A DNA stretch of 7,746 nucleotides from Nitrospirota bacterium (GTDB taxonomy: Bacteria > Nitrospirota > Nitrospiria > Nitrospirales > NS-4). The stretch is taken from the NCBI GenBank assembly GCA_005877525.1, contig VBON01000064.1:1-7746 (forward strand), given 5' to 3'. The notes under the pieces are model-generated. The model saw only the letters and a list, made by a program, of their open reading frames with translations. It was not told the DNA's origin and did not search any database. Positions 1 to 6,100 of the stretch are shown in pieces. The translations under genes and the position numbers were made by a program. How positions within the stretch are numbered: the stretch's first letter is position 1; each line of letters starts with the position of its first letter.

Positions 1-2
1 AA

Positions 3-62
3 GGAGAAGGCGGCGAGACCGGTGGCGTCATAGTCACGACGAAAGTAGGCGGCGGTCGTTGA
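3..62 (+). CDS. Possible 3' end of an upstream gene (partial)
   Basis: The reading frame beginning at base 3 is open from the window edge to a TGA at 60-62 and would encode a Gly/Val/Thr-rich C-terminus (GEGGETGGVIVTTKVGGGR). The stop lies 14 bases before the next gene's ATG, which matches the tight packing of the rest of the operon. In tad clusters the gene before tadE is often cpaB, the secretin cpaC or a prepilin peptidase, but these 19 residues are too few to identify it. A competing reading is the frame from base 1, which ends at TAG 31-33 with KEKAARPVAS. Codon use does not separate the two. The frame of tadE itself is also open to the edge, but its translation there is an Arg-rich string that looks non-coding. 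Confidence 0.35.
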   Translation, partial: GEGGETGGVIVTTKVGGGR

Positions 63-67
63 AGGTG
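61..67 (+). promoter_or_regulatory. Ribosome binding site that decides the tadE start
   Basis: GAAGGTG, a near match to the Shine-Dalgarno consensus, lies about 9 bases before the ATG at 77. It supports that ATG over the in-frame TTG at 59 and GTG at 65, which have no comparable site upstream. Confidence 0.6.
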
Positions 68-76
68 AAATCCTCC

Positions 77-481
77 ATGTCGCGATATAAACAGCAATGT
101 GGTTCTGCAACGGTCGAAATGGCGCTTGTCTTACCTCTGCTTTTGTTGCTCGTGTTTGGCATTGCAGAGTTCGGGATCGCTTTGTATCGACAGGAGGTCC
201 TCACCAATGCCAGTCGCGAAGGGGCGAGGGCCGGCATTGTCCTCTCCACGCCGCCTGTCACAACCGCTCAAATTCAGAGCGTCGTCACGAACTATCTCAC
301 GAATGCCGGCTGGAATGCCGCCCTGGCCACAGTGACCGCTACGGGCGCAGGTGGAGCTTTTGGGACTAATGTCACTGTTACCGTCACGTTCAATACGAGC
401 TTTTCCATTCTCAGCGGACTGGTGCCCGGAATGCCTGCCACGAAAACCCTAAGGGCACAAACCATAATGAGACATGAATGA
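77..481 (+). CDS. tadE: TadE-like minor pseudopilin of the Tad pilus
   Basis: This 134-residue protein (from ATG 77) has the TadE family (PF07811) pattern: a short polar leader, GSATVEMALVLPLLLLL beginning at Gly9, one hydrophobic segment (about 15-36), then the signature LTNASREGARAGI (42-54) and a small beta-rich periplasmic domain with a Val/Thr-rich strand pattern. Gly9-Ser10 followed by Glu14 resembles a class III prepilin cleavage site with Glu at +5, so TadV/CpaA-type peptidase processing is likely; in Aggregatibacter, TadE and TadF are processed by TadV. The predicted role is a low-abundance pseudopilin in the inner membrane and periplasm that supports pilus assembly. It is the first complete gene of the operon and its stop overlaps the next start by 4 bases (ATGA). 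An alternative start at TTG 59 would add six residues and is less likely. The family call is firm; its exact role in this organism is inferred. Confidence 0.88.
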   Translation: MSRYKQQCGSATVEMALVLPLLLLLVFGIAEFGIALYRQEVLTNASREGARAGIVLSTPPVTTAQIQSVVTNYLTNAGWNAALATVTATGAGGAFGTNVTVTVTFNTSFSILSGLVPGMPATKTLRAQTIMRHE

Positions 482-1542
482 TGACGAAGAACTCATTTGG
501 GACACGCCATGGAATCATGTCAAAAACGGGAAGTGTCCTGGTCTTTTCAGCCGTAGGCCTTTTGATGCTGGTGTCGTTTTCGGCGCTGGTGGTCGATCTC
601 GGCTTTGCTTTTGTAGCCAGAAATGAACTGCATAACATTGCCGACGGCGCTGCCCTGGCGGGAACCAGACAACTCGGAGTCATCTATGAGGCGCTTCCTT
701 ACAGCCAACAGCAAACTTACGTTATGTCAGGGGCCGATCGGACCGCTATTATCAATGCGGTCAATGCCGTTGGAAGTGCTAACCGAGCGGGGAGTGCGTC
801 CATTACGATCAACAGTGCGGATGTTAGCATCGGCCAGTGGAACATGGCTACCAAAAGTTTGACCGTGACGGCCACGCATCCCGATGCCGTGCGGGTAAAA
901 TCCCGGCGCGACGGTACGGCGAACGGACCCATTACGACCTTTTTAGCTGGGGTTATGGGCTTTACTGTCATGAACATTTCGGCTCAGGCGACCGCCGCGC
1001 TGACGCCGATCAGCAGCACGCTCCCCGGGATTTCCCAACAATGGTTTCAGGCCAACAGCTGTAACAATAACATTCAATTTTATCCCACAAACAGCGCGAT
1101 CGGCTGCGCGGGATGGAATACTTTTGAAGCATCGCCGGCAAATGCTAGTGGGTTAAGGAGCATTCTCAACGGCTTGGATGCCGGGACATTCCAGACGCCT
1201 GGAGTGACGGCGGGTCAAACGCAACTTAACTTTATCGGTGGGAATGTCGCGTCTGCGTTACCGGATCTCAGGCAACTCTTCTTGGACAAGGGAGCTGTCA
1301 ATCCCGACACGGGAGTATTCGAGTGGAAAACCTTTGTGGCAGTGTACAGCGGCACGGATTGTTCAAATCCAAGCGGCGCGATCACGATTGTCGGATTTGC
1401 CACAGTCATCATCACCAATGTCCTGGCGCCTCCTGCGGGTCAGTTGATCCAAGGAACGGTGCAATGCCAGTTGTTAGAGACGGGTCGCGGCGGGGGCGCC
1501 GCATTCGGGACGGTAGGCACTTTGCCCGGATTGGTGCAATAA
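478..1542 (+). CDS. TadG-related pilus assembly protein with a C-terminal four-Cys domain
   Basis: The 354-residue product begins with the Tad N-terminal domain (PF13400 type): GSVLVFSAVGLLML at 18-31, a hydrophobic helix to about residue 46, then the conserved polar stretch NELHNIADGAALAGTRQL (49-66), where a pilin-like helix enters the periplasm. A Ser/Thr/Val-rich beta region follows (about 105-180). The C-terminal part (about 188-354) contains Cys195, Cys210, Cys295 and Cys330, enough for two disulfides, and the strand-like segment ITIVGFATVIITNV (302-315). No von Willebrand A domain with a MIDAS motif is visible, unlike the long proteobacterial TadG, so I assign no gene symbol. The likely role is a membrane-anchored or minor pilus component with an exposed C-terminal domain. 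The start at 478 is coupled to the tadE stop. ATG 517 (residue 14) is an alternative that puts the hydrophobic helix nearer the N-terminus. The gene ends 10 bases before tadZ. Confidence 0.8.
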   Translation: MMTKNSFGTRHGIMSKTGSVLVFSAVGLLMLVSFSALVVDLGFAFVARNELHNIADGAALAGTRQLGVIYEALPYSQQQTYVMSGADRTAIINAVNAVGSANRAGSASITINSADVSIGQWNMATKSLTVTATHPDAVRVKSRRDGTANGPITTFLAGVMGFTVMNISAQATAALTPISSTLPGISQQWFQANSCNNNIQFYPTNSAIGCAGWNTFEASPANASGLRSILNGLDAGTFQTPGVTAGQTQLNFIGGNVASALPDLRQLFLDKGAVNPDTGVFEWKTFVAVYSGTDCSNPSGAITIVGFATVIITNVLAPPAGQLIQGTVQCQLLETGRGGGAAFGTVGTLPGLVQ

Positions 1543-1550
1543 GGAGAAAG
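1541..1550 (+). promoter_or_regulatory. Strong ribosome binding site of tadZ/cpaE
   Basis: AAGGAGAAAG overlaps the TAA stop (1540-1542) of the preceding gene and ends two bases before ATG 1553. Its AGGAG core lies 6 bases from the ATG. It is the strongest Shine-Dalgarno sequence inside the operon and fixes the tadZ start. Confidence 0.7.
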
Positions 1551-1552
1551 GC

Positions 1553-2755
1553 ATGAAAGGTCGGCTCCTGATCGACTTAAGACTCCACTCCGAAATGGTG
1601 AGGAGATTATTTGTGGAGCTTTTGGCAAGGCATCCTGAGCTCACCGAGAGACCAGCCCAAAGCACCGGACACCCCGACGTCTTGATCATTGAGCTTGATG
1701 AAACCGATCCCATCGTGACCTTTACGCAAATTCGCGGCCTCCAGAAATCATCGCCCCAGACACAAATCCTCCTCACCACTTCCCGGGCGGACAGGCAGGT
1801 TCTTCTCGACGCCCTGCGGGCGGGTGTCAAAGAATTCCTCCCAGTGCCATTTACCCAGGACGAGGCCGAGCAGGCGTTACGCCGGCTGAAGGAAGGGATC
1901 GTGGAATCCCAGCCGGAGCCCGAGAAGCCAAAAGGGGAAATTATCGGGGTCTTCGCAGCCAAAGGTGGTCTCGGCGCGAGCAGCCTCACCGTTAACTTGG
2001 GGTGCAGCCTACTCCACGTAGAAAATTCCAAATCGGTCGTGCTCGTAGATTTGGATATCCATAGCAGCGATCTTCCATTGTTTCTTGACATTGAGCCGAC
2101 TCACAGCCTGAAGGAAATCGCCGATGATTATGGGCGTGTCGACAAGCTGCTTGTGATGAACCTGCTGTCGAAGCATGAATCCGGACTGTATCTGTTGCCT
2201 TCCGGGTATGACGATAGGACACATGAGACCTTCAGCCCTCGCTGTGTGGTGCATACCCTTACACTGCTTCGGAGCATGTTTGATTATGTGGTAGTAGACT
2301 GCGGAGCGTTGCTGGACGACAGCACTCGGACAGTGCTCAAGCTGTCATCATCCATCATAGTGGTGTCCACTTTCCATGTGCCGGTAGTGCGCAGCACGAA
2401 GCGTCTTCTCGATCTGTTCCAAAGCATGGGGCAACCCTCCCAACAGCTGAAAGTGGTGATGAATCGCTACGACGCGAGGGCGAAGACGCTTTTGAAGAAC
2501 ACCGAAACCTCCCTGCAACACAAGCTGTTTGCCTTTATCCCCAATAACTATGATTTGGCAAGTAGCGCTATCAACAACGGTCAACCCGTGAGCCGCCTCG
2601 CTCCTAATTCAGACTTGACGAAAAGCTACCAGCGCCTTGCGGTATCATTGAGCGAGCGGTCGTCAAAGGAGAAAACCTCGGCAACCGCCGGCTATTTCAG
2701 GTCGCTGAAAGGCATGTGGTCGAAAAAGGCCGCTGATGCGGTGGCAGTCCTATGA
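1553..2755 (+). CDS. tadZ: TadZ/CpaE pilus localisation ATPase (pseudo-receiver plus ParA/MinD-like domain)
   Basis: The 400-residue protein has two domains. Residues 1-115 form an atypical receiver-like fold (strand DVLIIELDE at 42-50, LLTTSRAD at 73-80, ALRAGVKEFLPVPF at 87-100). In it Glu47 stands where a receiver would carry the phosphorylated Asp. After a Pro/Glu-rich linker (119-128) comes a ParA/MinD-family ATPase: deviant Walker A AKGGLGASS (136-144) with signature Lys137 but Ala142 in place of the usual P-loop lysine, VVLVDLDIHSSDL (162-174) as the A' region, and Walker B-like YVVVDCG (245-251). The replacement of the P-loop lysine is common in TadZ/CpaE proteins. The family marks the site of Tad pilus assembly, often a cell pole, and recruits other Tad proteins. 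The C-terminal about 30 residues are basic (KGMWSKKAADAV), which could aid membrane contact (inference). The start has a strong ribosome binding site and the stop overlaps the tadA start by 4 bases. Confidence 0.92.
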   Translation: MKGRLLIDLRLHSEMVRRLFVELLARHPELTERPAQSTGHPDVLIIELDETDPIVTFTQIRGLQKSSPQTQILLTTSRADRQVLLDALRAGVKEFLPVPFTQDEAEQALRRLKEGIVESQPEPEKPKGEIIGVFAAKGGLGASSLTVNLGCSLLHVENSKSVVLVDLDIHSSDLPLFLDIEPTHSLKEIADDYGRVDKLLVMNLLSKHESGLYLLPSGYDDRTHETFSPRCVVHTLTLLRSMFDYVVVDCGALLDDSTRTVLKLSSSIIVVSTFHVPVVRSTKRLLDLFQSMGQPSQQLKVVMNRYDARAKTLLKNTETSLQHKLFAFIPNNYDLASSAINNGQPVSRLAPNSDLTKSYQRLAVSLSERSSKEKTSATAGYFRSLKGMWSKKAADAVAVL

Positions 2756-4101
2756 TGTGGAAAAAACATCAGGAGCCCCACAGACACGACGGAGGCCTCA
2801 AGACCGAAAGCTGCGCCAGCGGTTCGCCACAGTATTTTGACCTGAAAGAGCGGATTCATACCCGGGTTATCGAGTTGATGGATATGTCGGTTGTAGCTAC
2901 TCTGGACCCCGAGCGCCTCAAAGGCGAAGTAACGGCATTAATTGAGCAGGTGCTGGCGCAGGAATCCGCGCTATTAAACACTCGGGAACGCGAGCAATTG
3001 GTCCAAGAGGTGCAGCATGAGGTACTGGGATACGGTCCTCTGGAATCACTTCTTCAGGATCCCACGATTTCAGACGTGCTCGTCAACACCGCGAAGCAGA
3101 TCTATATCGAGCGCGCGGGCAAACTTGAACTTACGTCAAAACAATTTAGGAACGATACACACCTGCGGAAAATCATCGACAAGATCGTTTCGGCGGTAGG
3201 CCGTCGAATCGATGAATCCTCCCCAATGGTCGATGCCCGGCTCCCCGATGGATCTCGGGTCAATGCCATCATTCCACCCCTCGCGATTGACGGTCCTATC
3301 CTTTCTATCCGTCGGTTCAGCCGTGACCTCCTCCATCTCAGGGATCTGGAAAAACGAAAGTCGGTCACGCCGGAGATCGGGGAATTGCTCCGCGGAATCG
3401 TGCTGTCGCGACGCAATGTGCTGATCTCGGGAGGGACAGGTTCCGGAAAGACCACGCTATTGAATGTGCTGTCTGAATTTATTCCATCCTCGGAACGCGT
3501 CATCACTATCGAAGATTCCGCCGAACTTCAGCTTCGTCAAGACCATGTAGTTCGACTCGAAACCCGGCCGCCCAACATCGAAGGCAAAGGAGAGATCACA
3601 CAAAGGGAACTTCTGCGAAACAGCCTGCGGATGCGTCCCGATCGGATTATCCTGGGAGAAGTCCGTGGCCCCGAAGCATTGGACATGCTCCAAGCGATGA
3701 ACACCGGGCATGACGGCTCGTTGACCACTATTCATGCGAGTGCTGCTCGGGATGCCTTGTCCCGCGTCGAGACGATGGTCGCGATGACCGGTCTAAATTT
3801 GCCTACGAAAGCGCTGCGGCATTACATCTCCTCGGCGTTGAACATCATCATTCAGGTGGCAAGGCTGTCGGACGGCAACAGAAAGATCGTCAGCCTCCAA
3901 GAAATCGTCGGTATGGAACAAGATGTGATTACCCTGCAAGAGATCTTTTGCTTCGAGCAGACAGGTATCGATAAGCACGGGTGTGTGCAAGGACGGTTTA
4001 AGGCGACGGGTGTTCGGCCCCATTTTGTTGACGGCTTTAAGGCCTTAGGCATTCAGCTGAGTCCGAGCCTCTTTGATCCCTTCCACGTCCACGAGGTCTG
4101 A
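2752..4101 (+). CDS. tadA: TadA/CpaF secretion ATPase powering Tad pilus assembly
   Basis: This 449-residue protein has the full length and motif set of the CpaF/TadA branch of type II/IV secretion ATPases (VirB11-like, PF00437). A helical N-terminal domain (about 28-92) is followed by the conserved VLGYGPLESLL (91-101) and ISDVLVN (106-112). The catalytic core carries Walker A GGTGSGKTT (227-235, Lys233), the Asp box VITIEDSAEL (250-259), Walker B-region RIILGEVRGPEA (298-309, Glu303) and the His box NTGHDGSLTTIHAS (317-330, His320 and His328). All expected catalytic residues are present. It should form a cytoplasmic hexamer at the inner membrane that uses ATP to drive Flp pilin polymerisation, and in some species retraction, through TadB/TadC. 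The start ATG 2752 overlaps the tadZ stop in ATGA; ATG 2755 is an equal alternative one codon later. No strong Shine-Dalgarno sequence is seen, so translational coupling is likely. Confidence 0.95.
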   Translation: MMWKKHQEPHRHDGGLKTESCASGSPQYFDLKERIHTRVIELMDMSVVATLDPERLKGEVTALIEQVLAQESALLNTREREQLVQEVQHEVLGYGPLESLLQDPTISDVLVNTAKQIYIERAGKLELTSKQFRNDTHLRKIIDKIVSAVGRRIDESSPMVDARLPDGSRVNAIIPPLAIDGPILSIRRFSRDLLHLRDLEKRKSVTPEIGELLRGIVLSRRNVLISGGTGSGKTTLLNVLSEFIPSSERVITIEDSAELQLRQDHVVRLETRPPNIEGKGEITQRELLRNSLRMRPDRIILGEVRGPEALDMLQAMNTGHDGSLTTIHASAARDALSRVETMVAMTGLNLPTKALRHYISSALNIIIQVARLSDGNRKIVSLQEIVGMEQDVITLQEIFCFEQTGIDKHGCVQGRFKATGVRPHFVDGFKALGIQLSPSLFDPFHVHEV

Positions 4102-5084
4102 TGCTGTTTCACGATCACATGACCTTTCTGATGGCCATGGGAATCTTCCTGAGCATCGCCCTGTTCGTTCATGGGGCCTCTGCAGTCTACGGTCTGCTTT
4201 TGAATCCCGAAGTGCGGCGTGTTAAACGGCGTCTTCGGACTTTGTCGGCCAGACAGTCGGACCTCCAAAGCTTAAAGCTCATGCGGACGCAGATTTTGAG
4301 CGAACTGCCGTGGCTGAACAAGCTGCTTGCCCGGATGTTGTGGGTCTCACCATTGCGTCGGTTGATGGAACAAGCAGACGTCCGCACCCCGGTCGGCGTC
4401 TACCTGGCCCTTGCCGCGCTCCTCGGAACCACCGCCTTTTCTATAGCCACTATGGGCAGGATCCATATCCTCGCCCGATTAGGAATCGCTCTCATTGCCG
4501 CGTGGGCCCCGTTCTTCTATCTCTATTGGCGAAGAAATCAGCGCATATCACAGTTTGAGCGGCAGTTCCCGCAGGCCTTGGATCTGATGGCCCGCGCGAT
4601 GCGGGCAGGACATGGGTTTTTGGTCGGCATGAAAATGGTGAGTGAAGAGTTTCCTGACCCGATCGGCAGGGAATTCGATAAAGTCGTCGAGGAAGTGAAC
4701 TTCGGAATGGATCTGCCCGAAGCATTTAAAAATCTCTCCGACCGCATCCGTTCCCAGGACCTGAAATTCTTTGTGACATCCATTATTGTGCAGCGGGATT
4801 CAGGCGGGAACCTAGCAGAGATCCTCGACTCCCTCAGTCGGCTGATTCGTAGCCGGTTTGAGTTGCAGAGCCGCGTACGTTCCCTTTCCGCGCAAGGGCG
4901 GATGTCTGCCTTAGTATTGCAAGCCCTGCCGTTTGTCACCGGCGTTGCGATTTATTTTCAGGCTCCGGACTACCTTAGCCTTTTGGCTACAGATCCTTTA
5001 GGACGGATGATGGTGATGGTGGGCGCTCTCCTGCTGGTTCTCGGCATATTGATTATGAGAAAAATGGTCGCCTTCCGAGTCTGA
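4101..5084 (+). CDS. tadB: TadB inner-membrane platform protein
   Basis: The 327-residue protein belongs to the type II secretion F family (PF00482, GspF/PilC-like), TadB branch. Hydrophobic segments lie at about 8-32, 98-117, 122-143, 268-287 and 301-319. The cytoplasmic F domain begins at FERQFPQALDLMARAMRAGH (152-171), contains VNFGMDLPEAFKNLSDRI (199-216), and ends with the conserved IIVQRDSGGNLAEILDSLS (228-246). The expected role is to form, with TadC, the inner-membrane base that couples the TadA ATPase to pilin extraction. Its ATG overlaps the tadA stop by one base (TGATG), a typical coupled junction that keeps stoichiometry. Length and architecture are normal for TadB, and nothing suggests truncation. 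Confidence 0.93.
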   Translation: MLFHDHMTFLMAMGIFLSIALFVHGASAVYGLLLNPEVRRVKRRLRTLSARQSDLQSLKLMRTQILSELPWLNKLLARMLWVSPLRRLMEQADVRTPVGVYLALAALLGTTAFSIATMGRIHILARLGIALIAAWAPFFYLYWRRNQRISQFERQFPQALDLMARAMRAGHGFLVGMKMVSEEFPDPIGREFDKVVEEVNFGMDLPEAFKNLSDRIRSQDLKFFVTSIIVQRDSGGNLAEILDSLSRLIRSRFELQSRVRSLSAQGRMSALVLQALPFVTGVAIYFQAPDYLSLLATDPLGRMMVMVGALLLVLGILIMRKMVAFRV

Positions 5085-5098
5085 AAGTAAAGGGAAAT

Positions 5099-6049
5099 AT
5101 GGAAGCTCCTGTACTCATAAGCATCCTGGTCTTTCTCCTCACGATGGTGCTGCTGCTAGGCCTGGCCTCATATCTTCGTCTTCTCCAAGTCAGACGGCTC
5201 TGGACCGAGCGACTGGAAGGAAAACAGTCAGGGAACTTACTCGAACAGCTGCGAGACACGGTGGATCCCATTAAAACTTTTGTCTCAGTTGTTATGACGA
5301 AATTCGGGACTCTTACATCCACTCAACAGGATGCAAGGTTACCCAACCTTCGGCCGCTCGTTACAGCCGGCTACCGGAATCCTAAGGCCGTGATGATTTT
5401 GGCCGGGACGAAATTTGTCCTAGCGCTGGCCCTCCCGCTCTGCATGCTGCTGTTCCGCCCGGATTCTGTGCGGCTCTGGACTCCAGCCGCGTCGATCCTT
5501 CTCTACGTCGCTCTGGCCATGGTTGGATACTATGCGCCGCAACTCTGGTTGCACCTTCGCATACGAGAACGGAAGCGGCGAATCTCGGAGGGATTCCCCG
5601 ACGCCCTTGATTTGATCGTTGTCTGCCTGGAATCGGGTTTGGGACTTGGGCCGGCGATTCAGCGTGTGGGGGAAGAAATAAAACTGGCGCACAAACAACT
5701 AAGCGACGAGTTGCACGTGCTGTCCTTCGAACTGCGGACGGGCTTGCCTCGACAGCAAGCCCTGCGAAATTTGGGGATTCGGACAGGGGTCGATGATGTG
5801 AAAAGTTTGATGGCAGTACTCATCCAAACCGATCGGTTCGGCACCAGCGTTGGCGATGCGTTGCGTGTGTATTCGGACCACATGCGTAAGACGCGGCAGT
5901 TCAGAGCGGAAGAGCTTGCGAATAAGCTTCCGATCAAGCTGCTTTTTCCGCTGATTTTCTGTATTTTTCCTAGCTTTTTTGTGATCCTCATGGGCCCCGC
6001 CGTTATTACTCTTATGAGGGTGCTGCTGCCCGCGTTAGGGAATAATTAG
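5099..6049 (+). CDS. tadC: TadC inner-membrane platform protein
   Basis: The 316-residue protein is the second F-family (PF00482) platform subunit. It has an N-terminal hydrophobic helix (about 5-27), the TadC-typical LVTAGYRNPKA (87-97), two adjacent membrane segments (about 98-118 and 127-150), the cytoplasmic F domain starting at GFPDALDLIVVCLESGLGL (165-183) and continuing through LIQTDRFGTSVGDALRVYSD (241-260), and a C-terminal membrane helix (about 278-308) starting after the conserved EELANKLPIKLLFP (271-284). TadC is thought to pair with TadB in the inner membrane to carry pilin into the fibre. It starts 14 bases after tadB, with AAAGGG (5089-5094) close before ATG 5099. The following gene is 51 bases downstream, the largest gap in the operon. 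Confidence 0.93.
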   Translation: MEAPVLISILVFLLTMVLLLGLASYLRLLQVRRLWTERLEGKQSGNLLEQLRDTVDPIKTFVSVVMTKFGTLTSTQQDARLPNLRPLVTAGYRNPKAVMILAGTKFVLALALPLCMLLFRPDSVRLWTPAASILLYVALAMVGYYAPQLWLHLRIRERKRRISEGFPDALDLIVVCLESGLGLGPAIQRVGEEIKLAHKQLSDELHVLSFELRTGLPRQQALRNLGIRTGVDDVKSLMAVLIQTDRFGTSVGDALRVYSDHMRKTRQFRAEELANKLPIKLLFPLIFCIFPSFFVILMGPAVITLMRVLLPALGNN

Positions 6050-6100
6050 CGTCAACTGGTACTCGCGTCGTTTCCGGTAATTTGGCCGAATAGGGAGAAC
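6050..6100 (+). other. Intergenic gap tadC-tadD with ribosome binding site only
   Basis: This is the only gap over 15 bases between the pilus genes. It contains AGGGAGA (6092-6098) just before the tandem ATGATG of the next gene. I see no convincing terminator hairpin or -35/-10 pair in it, so tadD is most simply read as part of the same transcript. Confidence 0.5.

Noticed and set aside
1..24. Shine-Dalgarno-like AAGGAGAAGG at the left edge, similar to the tadZ site, followed by a GTG at 22-24
   Set aside because: The GTG frame stops at TAG 31-33 after three codons and no other start follows at a suitable distance, so the purine-rich run is probably coding sequence of the upstream gene.
1474..2091. 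205-residue open frame on the - strand opposite tadZ
   Set aside because: The translation is Ser/Arg/Pro-rich with no recognisable motif, and it lies wholly opposite the tadG-like 3' end and well-supported tadZ coding sequence; it is a shadow of codon bias.
3102..3506. 134-residue open frame on the - strand opposite tadA
   Set aside because: It lies opposite conserved TadA motifs, has Arg/Ser-rich composition and no domain or ribosome binding site; best read as a shadow frame.
4538..4939. 133-residue open frame on the - strand opposite tadB
   Set aside because: The Arg/Cys-rich translation without motifs sits opposite the conserved F domain of TadB.
6050..6100. Possible promoter or attenuator between tadC and tadD
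   Set aside because: No -35/-10 pair with acceptable spacing and no stable hairpin could be seen; only the ribosome binding site is supported.
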